From the NCBI GenBank assembly GCA_027596195.1, contig JADGJG010000959.1, positions 1-10,477 of the forward strand: a DNA stretch of 10,477 bases. Direction: 5' to 3'. A model generated the notes under the pieces. It did not search any database, was not told where the DNA came from, and saw only the letters and a list, made by a program, of their open reading frames with translations. Within the stretch, counting starts at the first letter, position 1. Every line of letters begins with the position of its first letter. A program made the translations under genes and the position numbers. Shown here in pieces: positions 1-6,961 of this stretch. Origin of the DNA: Podochytrium sp. JEL0797 (Eukaryota; Chytridiomycota; Chytridiomycetes; Chytridiales; Chytriomycetaceae).

Positions 1-204
1 TGGATCTGACATTGACCACGTTTCCCAGTCTGGTGCGTTGATCTCGTTTTTTTTCGAGCTTCGAATGTATTTCTAATGAACCTGCCCTTTATCACAACAG
101 CTGCCCAAATCCAGCAGGCTACCCGTGTCAGAAACAAGGATATCCGTAAGTTCTTGGACGGTATCTACGTTTCTGAGAAGGGACACATTGTCAAGGACAA
201 CTAA
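1..204 (+). CDS. RPL9: 60S ribosomal protein L9 (uL6), C-terminal exons, 5' partial
   Basis: Structural protein of the cytosolic large ribosomal subunit, near the sarcin-ricin loop and P-stalk base. Two exons are visible: 1-32 and 101-204. They are separated by a 68-bp intron (33-100) with donor GTGCGT, branch-like CTAAT at 73-77 and acceptor ACAG. Read from position 2, the spliced frame gives [10 protein letters not shown], then [18 protein letters not shown], then [10 protein letters not shown] and a short acidic tail before TAA at 202-204. The stretches [24 protein letters not shown] and the preceding IQQ match the highly conserved C-terminus of eukaryotic RPL9, so the family call is firm from memory of the family. 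The N-terminal two thirds lie outside the window. No clear AATAAA follows the stop; the AT-rich stretch 260-300 may hold a non-canonical polyadenylation site. Confidence 0.95.
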
Positions 205-562
205 ATGGTCATTCATTGAGTTATGTGTGTTGGCGTGGTTTTGAATACACGAGTTCTTGCCTTTTTCTTTCACTTCATTTTTTGGTTATCATTTATTAGC
301 CCTCCGTGGGGCCTGAAGACAAACTGACGCGAGATCCTCGTCACACGCTGAACCCAAACCTTTTCCGGAAGCCTCGCTCGAGCCTGCCTCGTCCATCCTC
401 GATGGAGTAATTTGCTATCTTTGATATCTGACAGGGGAGTTAAAAGGAGAGGAAAAGAAGAGGAGAAGAAGGAGGGGTGAGACACACGTTTTGTCGGCTT
501 GCCACGTGCGGGAGGGGAAAAAAATTTTCCAATTTGGCTGGATTTCGAAAAGGATTGTCGAA
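205..562. other. Intergenic: RPL9 3' region and upstream region of the next gene
   Basis: No gene is supported here. It should contain the RPL9 3' UTR and the promoter and 5' UTR of the gene starting at 563. Visible features are an AT-rich stretch at 260-300 and a purine-rich run (GGAGAGG, AAGAAGAGG repeats) at about 435-480, with no canonical TATA box. The frame of the downstream gene stays open back to about 425 but has no ATG there, so an unseen upstream exon cannot be excluded. Confidence 0.6.
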
Positions 563-1318
563 ATGCAATGCATTCCAAACCCCGTCTCAATACCAACCAC
601 ATCCACCGTCTTTCCATCGTTATCATCGCTGAAAGATAAGGCTCTGCAACTGGTTGACAAAACGAGATTCTCCCAAATCCGAGTCAAGTGGTCGATCCGC
701 CCTTATTCTTCACCGCATTCACCCTCATCTTCCCCGATACCTGAGATTGGAAACGAGGCGGAGCTGCCCGGCCGTGCATGGGCCCCTCAAAAGGTCCAGT
801 TCAAGAAGAGGGTTCGCAGACCATCGGCTGCCACCCACGTTGTTGTCACTTGCGGAGATCAGCCACAAGATGAAGAAGTAAAGGCCCATTCAAGGGTTCT
901 CGATAACAAGGAACCCTCAAGGACGGATCGCGATTCGGGCGTGTTTGATCTTGACGTTTCCGAGCCGCCACCACTACAATCCCCTGAACCGAATCTTGTC
1001 GAAACAGAGGAACGAGTCCAACTCACAGAATCTGAGATTCTTGCCTTGAAGAAGGCCTTCTCAAGACTTTTGGCTCCCAATTTCCGAGTATCGGCGAAGT
1101 CCGACTCTTCGGAGCGGAACGGACCATCCACCGGAGAAGATATACTTCAATTCATTAGTGAGTAAGAAACTGGTGTATGCTGCGCGTTCGCTGACAGCTT
1201 TTTTTCAGAGCGCATTTCGCTTGAAAAGCTCTCCAAACGCGGCAGGCCGTTGTTTGAACAGGTTTTGATACGGCGAGGTCTCCAGCTTCAGTTTGATGTT
1301 GATTCGCTCTCGGCATGA
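563..1318 (+). CDS. Hypothetical protein, two exons, 234 aa
   Basis: Not recognised. Exons are 563-1157 and 1209-1318. The 51-bp intron (1158-1208) has donor GTGAGT, a CTGAC branch-like site and acceptor TTTTTTTCAG. Splicing in phase 1 removes a TAA at 1163-1165 and adds a 35-residue conserved-looking tail (IKRISLEKLSKRGRPLFEQV and onward). The start is the first ATG in an open frame; the frame is open upstream but has no ATG. The N-terminus is hydroxylated and weakly basic, so a mitochondrial presequence is possible but unproven. Residues about 50-170 are Ser/Pro-rich and charged, probably disordered, with a basic patch QFKKRVRR. The C-terminal 80 residues look folded and helical (LTESEILALKKAFSRLL). 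The gene runs convergently into CBM21 gene A with only 66 bp between stop codons. The existence of a gene is fairly sure; the function is unknown. Confidence 0.7.
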
Positions 1319-1384
1319 CGTGATGCAGAAAAAAACGCCTTTGCTCTTTCCGTTTAAAACTTAAGATTCAATAATGAACTGCTG

Positions 1385-2453
1385 CTATTGCTGCTGCTGT
1401 TGTTCTTCCGACCTCCTCCGTCTCTCCTCTTCCCAAAATGCTGCATCAATCTCTTCCGCCTCCTTCGCCATCGCCACACCCCGGCTCAAAGCCAACATGC
1501 CTTCCAAACACTCTGAATTCTCCGAAAGCCCATGCCCTCCCTCCTTATCATCCAACTGCACAAGCGCGAAATGATTCCTCCCGTTTCGATTCTCCCAAGT
1601 CACCACACCTCCCATCTCGCAGCGGATGGCGAATTCCACTTTCACCACTGTGTGTGACGGTGGCGCAGAGTATTTCAAGTCGACGGAGAAGCGGTCCACC
1701 CCTGGCGCGTGAATCCCGACAAAATGAGCGATGGGGGAGTCGGTGAAGGTGGCCCAGTTGTCGACAGTGTATCGCACTGAGATGTATTTTTCGTATGCCA
1801 GGTTCTGGACGAGGAGAGTGAGACGAAGATTGATGATGGAAGGGCTGGCCGTCGCCAGAAGGGAGATTGTTTGAAGTGCAATTCGATGAGGAAGTAGAGT
1901 TCTTGGGCAAGGAGAGAGGGGTGCTGGTGGTGCTGTTGTGGAGATGAGAGTCCAAGGAGAAGCGGGTGGGATTTGGGTGTCTTGTCCGAAACTGAGCAAC
2001 GGTTTGATGTGTCGCGAAAAGACGGGCGAAGTGGCAACGTGGCACGGAGGATCACGCGAGTCAATGTGGCAGAGAACAATAGAATCGAACTTGGCGTGGC
2101 GCTGAGGTCCAATTTGTCAATCATCATGTACAAGGGGTTTTCTGCAATCAACCATGACTCACGTCGACGCGTTTCGGGCGGGTTGATTTGTTTCCCACAT
2201 GGGTGCCACGACACAGAATCGGCTTTGGGGAAGGCTTCCCGGGATGCGCTGGTGCAAAGTGATGTTGGTTGAGAGTTTTTCGCGGCCAGTGCGTGTGGCA
2301 TTGTTCGCGAACTTGGAACCATATTCCGTTTCGGGCAAGACCGCTGGCGTCGTGGCGCGAACAGCAGCACTTTTCTTTTGGCATGTTCTTTAGCATGTTG
2401 CTCTTTGCTGCCGTGGGAAAGGTGTGTGGTGGAAGACACGTCGAAGGGGCCAT
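1385..2453 (-). CDS. CBM21 protein, putative PP1 glycogen-targeting regulatory subunit (paralog A)
   Basis: Exons 2453-2163 and 2101-1385 are joined across a 61-bp phase-0 intron (GTGAGT...TTGAC...CTCAG), giving 335 aa. The start chosen is ATG 2453, in good context (ACAATGGCC). An ATG further upstream in frame, near 2537, would add a low-complexity leader. Residues 52-58 form C-x2-HWPR, also found in paralog B. Residues 98-102 (RHAKF) sit where B has its PP1 docking motif RRISF, so the docking site is degenerate here (Ala for Val/Ile). The CBM21 domain spans about 182-277, with LVQNLAYEK, ISVRYTVDNW, GVDRFSVDL, VEFAIRC and the signature W-E-N-R-N-G-R-N-H-F. Family members (Gac1, PPP1R3) bind glycogen or glycogen synthase and recruit PP1. 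The tail is Glu/Arg-rich and ends in five Gln just before TAG. Substrate and PP1 binding are inferred by analogy. Confidence 0.85.
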
Positions 2454-2749
2454 TGTTTTTCCAAACAAAATCAAAATCAGAATCAAACTTTTTTGAAACT
2501 TTTCTCGTTTCTGCAAATCCGAAGGAAAGTGAGTCATCAGTGACAAATTTACTTGACAAATGTCACGGATGTCCTCCGTCTAAAAAATTATCTTGAATCT
2601 TTGTCAGCGCCCTCGCCACTTTTCCCAGCAGAGCAAGGTCTAGTGCAAAGATCGTATGCGGTGTCGCAATTCCTTAGAAAAAGACGATTTGGTTTTTCAT
2701 ATTCTTCAACAAGGAAAAAGTTTAAGAAAAGCAGCAACAAAAAAATCAA
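2454..2749. other. Intergenic: upstream of CBM21 gene A, 3' flank of the small-gene cluster
   Basis: No gene is supported. On the minus strand the stretch just before ATG 2453 is T-rich with a repeated GATTTTGATTTTG-like pattern, and TTTGTCA occurs twice near 2540-2562. No TATA box is evident. The open frames here have no ATG or start far from it, and are treated as read-through of the coding exon's other frames. Confidence 0.5.
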
Positions 2750-2755
2750 TTTATT
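2750..2755 (-). terminator. AATAAA polyadenylation signal of small secreted gene 1
   Basis: Plus-strand TTTATT reads AATAAA on the minus strand, 75 nt after the stop at 2830. It fits the 3' end of the first small gene. Confidence 0.6.
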
Positions 2756-2829
2756 GCAATTAAATATTCAATAAAAAGATGATTAGAAATATTTGTAAAA
2801 TGAAGGGGAAATCTGCAGATTCGTGACAT

Positions 2830-3072
2830 TCAGAGGGCGAGGGCTCCGACAACAGCAACCAATCCAGAGACGGCCAAACGGTTGGCAGATCCAACAAGGA
2901 TGTTGGAGGTGGTGGGGACCGGGATGTAAGTGGCGGTGACAGTCTCCGTGGTCGCGGGAGCAATGGTGACGGTTGGGACAGAGGCCGATGCAGTCGCTGA
3001 CGCCGACGAAGAGGCGGACTGAGAGGCGGCGAAAACGGTAGAGGCGGCGGCGAGGAGAGTGATGAACTGCAT
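2830..3072 (-). CDS. Small secreted, probably GPI-anchored Ser/Ala/Thr-rich protein (copy 1), 80 aa
   Basis: Single-exon gene. Start ATG 3072 is 42-49 nt downstream of a TATAAAAG box and begins with a clear signal peptide, MQFITLLAAASTVFAAS, with cleavage likely near residue 15-19. The middle (about 18-50) is almost all Ser, Ala, Thr and Val, suited to O-mannosylation. A conserved block, TYIPVPTTSNILVGSAN, precedes a hydrophobic tail, LAVSGLVAVVGALAL, that runs to the very C-terminus. A small-residue segment (GSAN) followed by a terminal hydrophobic stretch is the usual layout of a GPI-anchor signal, so a cell-wall or plasma-membrane location is likely; the mature peptide would be only about 45 residues. 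It is paralogous to the two genes at 3395 and 3877 and is the most diverged copy. The biochemical role is unknown. Confidence 0.85.
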   Translation of the reverse strand: MQFITLLAAASTVFAASQSASSSASATASASVPTVTIAPATTETVTATYIPVPTTSNILVGSANRLAVSGLVAVVGALAL

Positions 3073-3113
3073 TTTGGAGCTTGTTTGTTGTTTCCCCTTG
3101 TCTCCCCCTCTCC

Positions 3114-3121
3114 CTTTTATA
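3114..3121 (-). promoter_or_regulatory. TATA box of small secreted gene 1
   Basis: TATAAAAG on the minus strand, 42-49 nt before ATG 3072. An ACGCGT hexamer lies about 27 nt further upstream at 3148-3153. Confidence 0.7.
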
Positions 3122-3147
3122 GAAAAAAACAGAATTGAACCCGAGAA

Positions 3148-3153
3148 ACGCGT
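3148..3153. promoter_or_regulatory. ACGCGT box upstream of small secreted gene 1
   Basis: Palindromic ACGCGT upstream of the TATA box. In yeasts this hexamer is the MluI cell-cycle box bound by MBF-type factors. A role here is inference, supported only by its recurrence at the third gene copy. Confidence 0.35.
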
Positions 3154-3325
3154 CATCATCGCTTAAAAATTTAATAACGACTTGGTGGCGGCGTAGACAA
3201 GCGCTGGGGATGGGAGTCACTGCCGCTGTTTTTTACAGCAGGGTCACGGGAAAGGAGTTGAAGAACGCCACCGCCAGCGGATTTCTTTCCAAACCGAGTA
3301 TTACGAATGTGAAATGGGAAGAATG

Positions 3326-3331
3326 TTTATT
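3326..3331 (-). terminator. AATAAA polyadenylation signal of small secreted gene 2
   Basis: Minus-strand AATAAA, about 64 nt after the stop at 3395. Confidence 0.55.
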
Positions 3332-3394
3332 TTCTTGATTTTGGATACAGAACACCAACGAAATAAATAACCGCTATTTTATCCGTGTCGGGGC

Positions 3395-3625
3395 TCAAAG
3401 AGCCATGGCGGCGACAACGGCAACGAAGCCCGAAGCCATCAATCCGTTGGCCGATCCAACAAGGATGTTGGTGGTAGTGGGCACGGGTACATAAGTAGCA
3501 GTGGCGGTCGCGATGGTTGGAATGACAATGGTGGGAACAACGGCGGAAGCGGAAGCACTGTGGGAGGCCGTGGCGAGGGAAAGAGTGGCAGTGGCCAACA
3601 GAGCAGAGAGAGTGAAGAATTGCAT
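3395..3625 (-). CDS. Small secreted, probably GPI-anchored Ser/Ala/Thr-rich protein (copy 2), 76 aa
   Basis: Single-exon gene starting at ATG 3625, 57-63 nt after a TATATAA box. The signal peptide is MQFFTLSALLATATLSLATA. A Ser/Ala/Val/Thr-rich core (HSASASAVVPTIVIPT) is followed by the family block TYVPVPTTTNILVGSAN and a C-terminal hydrophobic tail, GLMASGFVAVVAAMAL, with no residue after it, typical of a GPI-attachment signal. In-frame codons upstream of ATG 3625 lie inside the promoter and 5' UTR, so this Met is preferred over any longer start. It is nearly identical to copy 3 over the first 35 residues and shares the NILVGSAN block with copy 1. The predicted location is cell wall or plasma membrane. 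No enzymatic motif or cysteine is present, so a structural or surface role is the most that can be said. Confidence 0.87.
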   Translation of the reverse strand: MQFFTLSALLATATLSLATASHSASASAVVPTIVIPTIATATATYVPVPTTTNILVGSANGLMASGFVAVVAAMAL

Positions 3626-3681
3626 GCTTGGAGTTGTACTTTTTTTTGGTTTTGGGGCGGGCTTTTTTTGTCGCAATCGCG

Positions 3682-3688
3682 TTATATA
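3682..3688 (-). promoter_or_regulatory. TATA box of small secreted gene 2
   Basis: TATATAA on the minus strand, 57-63 nt before ATG 3625. It directly abuts an ACGCGA-type sequence (TCGCGT on the plus strand at 3677-3682), a one-base variant of the box near genes 1 and 3. Confidence 0.65.
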
Positions 3689-3814
3689 CTTTTTTGTTTC
3701 GTGGGTTCAAAATAACATAAAAAATTTAATCAGTGATACCCCACCGTGTGTGAAAACAGCTACAGAATGAGCCTGATACCAGTCCAACATAGGTATTCAA
3801 GAATGCAACGAGGT

Positions 3815-3820
3815 TTTATT
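3815..3820 (-). terminator. AATAAA polyadenylation signal of small secreted gene 3
   Basis: Minus-strand AATAAA, 57 nt after the stop of the gene ending at 3877. Confidence 0.55.
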
Positions 3821-3876
3821 TGCGAATTCGAAGGGAACAAATGATTTGATAAATAGAAACAATGCGATCCCTTTTG

Positions 3877-4113
3877 TTAGAGTGCCATGGCAGCAACGAC
3901 GGCAACGAAGCCAGATGCCATCAATCCGGTGGCCGATCCAGTCATGATGTTGGCAGTGGTCGTGATAGGAGCGTAGCTGGCAGTGGCAGTGGCGGCCGCG
4001 GTGGTTGGAATGACAATGGTGGGAACAACGGCGGAAGCGGAAGCACTGTGGGAGGCAGCGGCAAGGGAAAGAGTGGCAGTGGCCAACAGAGCAGAGAGGG
4101 TGAAGAATTGCAT
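3877..4113 (-). CDS. Small secreted, probably GPI-anchored Ser/Ala/Thr-rich protein (copy 3), 78 aa
   Basis: Single-exon gene starting at ATG 4113, 53-60 nt after a TATAAAAC box. The signal peptide MQFFTLSALLATATLSLAAA and the following HSASASAVVPTIVIPT match copy 2 almost exactly, as does the hydrophobic tail GLMASGFVAVVAAMAL. The divergence is concentrated in the block before the tail: ASYAPITTTANIMTGSAT here against TYVPVPTTTNILVGSAN in copy 2. The conserved ends are the two targeting signals, so the family keeps its route to the surface while the exposed segment varies. The predicted fate is secretion and GPI anchoring in wall or membrane. The function is unknown; there is no cysteine or catalytic motif. 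Confidence 0.87.
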   Translation of the reverse strand: MQFFTLSALLATATLSLAAASHSASASAVVPTIVIPTTAAATATASYAPITTTANIMTGSATGLMASGFVAVVAAMAL

Positions 4114-4161
4114 GCTTGGAAGTTGTAGTTGTGCTGTGAAAGTGATGATGTGATTGTGGGA

Positions 4162-4178
4162 ACGCGTTTTATACGCGT
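4162..4178 (-). promoter_or_regulatory. TATA box flanked by two ACGCGT boxes, promoter of small secreted gene 3
   Basis: TATAAAAC on the minus strand (4173-4166) lies between two ACGCGT hexamers at 4162-4167 and 4173-4178. It is 53-60 nt before ATG 4113. The TATA call is good; the meaning of the paired hexamers is inferred from their MBF-box likeness. Confidence 0.6.
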
Positions 4179-4179
4179 T

Positions 4180-4576
4180 TTCGTGAAATGAAAAAGTAAA
4201 TTTCATTTTCCATATACACAATAAGATTTTTAATTGCGTTTTGCGCCCTGTGATAGCGAGCAATACAGCTCCCGGTCTTCATGTTGTGTGGTCGAAGCGG
4301 CTCGATCCATCCAACGGCCTATTTCTCTCCCCCCCCCCCCCAATTTCCTCTTTTCCTTTTCCTTTTTCGTGATATCACACAGTCCCCAGATTTGATAGCG
4401 TTCTTGCACCTCATTAAGCGGTGTCTAATTATAAGTAGAGTGGGGGTAGAAAATTAAGTAGAAAAAAAATTCGGTCCCCTTAATCTTATATGTTTTCCCG
4501 CATGAATTGTCTTCACTTAAAAAATAGGTGTGGTAAAACAGCAGGGCTGCAAAAAGGTTAAAATATAAGATGAAAC
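4180..4576. other. Intergenic: upstream of small gene 3 and 3' flank of CBM21 gene B
   Basis: No gene is supported. It contains a C-run at about 4330-4342 followed by a CTTTTCC-rich tract, then AT-rich DNA. Nothing RNA-like or repetitive beyond simple sequence was seen. Confidence 0.5.
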
Positions 4577-4582
4577 TTTATT
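4577..4582 (-). terminator. AATAAA polyadenylation signal of CBM21 gene B (long form)
   Basis: Minus-strand AATAAA only 4 nt after the TAA at 4586-4588. No such signal follows the earlier in-frame TAG at 5276, which supports a transcript running to this point. Confidence 0.65.
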
Positions 4583-4585
4583 GCA

Positions 4586-6587
4586 TTAAAAGAGAGGGCT
4601 GCTGCCCAGCCACGACGTGTTATTATAATTTCTTTCACACGCGTACAAAGCCGAAACGTTATTATACATTTTGGTATTCGTCTGCGGAGAGTAGTACCCA
4701 TCGTCGTTCGGTTTGACGCTCAGCAACGCCACGGGAGTCGCCAGACTCGCGGTCGACGTTGTCGCGTCCGTCACTTCGCCGGCCATAGAGAAATGGTTGT
4801 TGTTCAAGAGCGAATCTTGCGGTCGGAATGGGTGGCTTGCAAACGGGTTGGACAAGGGGTTGGTTGGTGGTGTCGTGAGGTGAATGTTGGTCGAAAGAGA
4901 TGAGATGGCTCCTCCCGCGCTTGGACGCTTGAGCTTGACAAGTTTCGGGAACGCTGAAGAGGATGGCTGAGACAGTGGGGACACGGCGCGTTTGACGCAT
5001 TCTGGGATGGGAGTGGCGACGCCTGTGACGGGAGAGTTGGGGCGTGTCGCTGGGACGGGGTGCTTACTCGAGACGGGAGATGCCGAGCAAAGTAGGACAT
5101 TGGTGGGAGTCGAGGTGGGACGATTCAGACCGGCCGGTTCCACGATCGAGAGGCTGGTCATGCTTCCCGTCTTCTTGAGCTGCGGGCGCACCGTCGACAA
5201 CGGAGAAAGGGGACGCGACAGGGATTTGACGATGGAGAGCTCTCTCTCCGTGAGGTCCGAGAAGCGATCGTCGTTCTACAGAAGCGAAGAATAAGCGGCC
5301 GGGATGGGTGTCGGGGAAGGTGTTGGGGAAGACGCCGTCTTGGAACCCTCTTCTTGTTCCTTCTTGAGCGTGTCGAGTTGTTCTTGGTGTTCGGCTCGAA
5401 CCTCGGCCGCAATCGACGCAACCGCCGCATCGAGCTCCATGCCCCGCTTGAGCTCCAACTGAAACTCGGCATCAATCTGCTCCGCCTCGTCCGCCACAGC
5501 CGCCGCCATCCTTAGTGCCACCACACTGGCACGTCGTTTCCGAATCATCTCGGCTTCCATGTCCAACGCGCTCGGGCTCGACCTCAACGAACTGTTGCTG
5601 TCCCGCCGGCCATTTGAAAAGCGAGGAGATGAGGGCGGGGACAGAGAGTAACGGCTCTTGAGAATGATCAGATGGTTCATCCCGAATCTGGAATCCCATG
5701 ATTCTTGGCCGCCCATGACGCACTTAACAGCGAATTCGATATTGATGACGCGATCGGGTGTACCAATGACACGGGTGCTGCTGGAAGTATCGATTTCGAG
5801 TTCAAGGCTGAAGCGATCGATTCCAGAGATGTTGTCGTAGGGCGACGAAACGCAGCCCACATATTTGGCCGATGTAGTAGAGCGAGATGATTTCCAAGAA
5901 TCAGTGGTATAGAGAATGGAGATTTCCTTGTCAAAGGCCAGATTCTGAACAATGGCTGTGACATGGAGTTTGATGGAGGTGGAATCTGTGGTTTTGAGGT
6001 GGGCGGACTCGAACGAGACCTTTGTGTTGTCGAGTTGCAGCGAGGGAGTGGTGGTGGACAGGATGGCCCATTGGGGAACCGGCTCGGGGCAGTCGAACAG
6101 CGGCGAGATTGGGCTGGTGCAGCTTTCCGCGGAGGGGGCGGGCGGGGCGACCGGATTGGCGTAGACACGTTCGTCTTTGACGGAAACGGGGGCGTCGTCA
6201 TTGCTGAAGAGGCAGAGAGACTCGCTCGAGAACGAGATGCGGCGGAGGCGCGGCTGGGCGGAAGAATACGTTGAGAATACTTAGGACGGGAAACCAGGGG
6301 ATGCGATTCGAGGCGATGGCCCAGGCACAGCAGAATAATAACAAAAAACACACCTTCGCGGCAAGCTCAGACAGCGCAGGTGACGAGGGCATGCGCAGAA
6401 TCGGACGCACGGCACATTCGTGGGTCGCAGCGCGCGGCCAGTGGACCTGGCAGCCCGGCGCAACAACAAAGCCGAAACTCTCCTTGTCGCCCTCGCACGA
6501 ACACACCAAGTGATCAGATCCCTCACTGCTCAGACTGTTGGACCGCGCTCGGCTCTCTTGCGGTGCGATCGTGAAGGATCTCGACAT
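4586..6587 (-). CDS. CBM21 protein, PP1 glycogen-targeting regulatory subunit (paralog B), last intron unresolved
   Basis: Exon 1 is 6587-6354 (78 codons) and exon 2 starts at 6253 after a 100-bp phase-0 intron (GTGTGT...CTCAAC...CCCAG). Residues 46-52 are C-x2-HWPR. Residues 82-86, RRISF, are a textbook RVxF PP1-docking motif directly after the intron. CBM21 spans about 168-277: IVQNLAFDKEISI, TTDSW, GIDRFSLEL, NIEFAVKC and W-D-S-R-F-G-M-N-H. The KVSF at 156-159 aligns with the strand before CBM21 in family members and is probably not docking. A coiled-coil, Glu-rich stretch follows (about 305-380). An in-frame TAG at 5278-5276 would end a 403-aa protein, but the same frame continues with S/P-rich coding-like sequence (229 aa) to TAA 4588-4586 beside AATAAA. 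The TAG may be a 3' splice site; the donor is uncertain (GTTCGA at 5401 keeps frame). Cytosolic, by analogy with Gac1/PPP1R3. Confidence 0.8.
5276..5401 (-). other. Possible third intron of CBM21 gene B, ending in the in-frame TAG
   Basis: The segment ends in a pyrimidine-rich TTATTCTTCGCTTCTGTAG, a good 3' splice site, and coding-like sequence resumes at the next base in the same frame. Donor GTTCGA at 5401-5396 gives a 126-bp frame-neutral intron. However, its first half encodes a coiled-coil that looks like real coding. Nearer donors GTTCCA and GTCTTC would give 71- or 58-bp introns but the wrong frame downstream. Confidence 0.35.
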
Positions 6588-6937
6588 TGTTGATCGTGCT
6601 CGTCGTGTTTTGGGGAGATTTTTTTGTGCCCCCAACTCATTACTTCAAAGGAGAAGAGATGAAAAGAAGGGGAGATGGTCAGGAGATGGTCCATGCAAAA
6701 AGAGTCACTTCTTCACGAGACACCCCGGTTCCTTTCGCACACTCATTTGCAGCGTACATTGCAAGCATCTGTCTAAAACCCACACCCGATAGAGTGTTTA
6801 TCTTTTTCAGGTTCGAATTGGCGCGCTCCAAGTCAGTCATCTCGGGATAACAAGCTCTTTAATTAGAATTACTTACATACAAATAATGGCCTTTTTTAGT
6901 GAAATCCCTTTCGGATTTTGATCCGCCACGTTTCTGG

Positions 6938-6961
6938 GCTTGTCTTGGGCTTGTCTTGGGC
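6938..6961. repeat. Short direct repeat, GGGCTTGTCTT x2 plus a partial third unit
   Basis: GGGCTTGTCTT is repeated back to back with a T between units, and a third GGGCT begins. It is probably slipped-strand simple sequence without function. Confidence 0.6.

Larger units (their letters stand above)
3395..4125. repeat. Recent tandem duplication of small secreted genes 2 and 3
   Basis: The plus-strand stretches at about 3514-3636 and 4002-4125 are nearly identical, covering the signal peptide and Ser-rich core codons and the base of the 5' UTR, with only a handful of substitutions. Similarity continues at lower identity through the 3' half of each gene. The more distant copy at 2830-3072 shares GATCCAACAAGGATGTTGG with copy 2. 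The unit is about 480 bp, consistent with unequal crossing-over or local duplication. Confidence 0.8.

Noticed and set aside
2160..2380. Third minus-strand frame over gene A exon 1, giving a protein-like FCVVAPMWETNQ segment
   Set aside because: It is blocked by stops on both sides, and its phase at donor 2162 does not lead into the CBM21 frame. The HWPR-bearing frame does, with a phase-0 intron as in paralog B.
1675..2559. Long minus-strand open frame overlapping CBM21 gene A in another frame
   Set aside because: It has no ATG at its start, and alignment of both exons with paralog B (HWPR, RHAKF/RRISF, CBM21) fixes different frames for the real gene.
3862..4128. Plus-strand Gly/Ser-rich ORF antisense to small secreted gene 3
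   Set aside because: It is a composition shadow of the Ala/Thr/Ser codons on the minus strand. The minus strand has the TATA box, signal peptide and poly(A) signal.
5158..5475. Arg-rich minus-strand frame overlapping CBM21 gene B
   Set aside because: It is a frame shadow of the Glu/Ala-rich coiled-coil and S/P-rich coding frame. It would be reached only by the 58-bp intron option and then stops soon.
6811..6832. GGTTCGAATT followed by GCGCGCTCCA, reminiscent of a tRNA T-arm and acceptor end
   Set aside because: The flanks of the TTCGAAT loop do not pair, and no D-arm or anticodon arm fits upstream.
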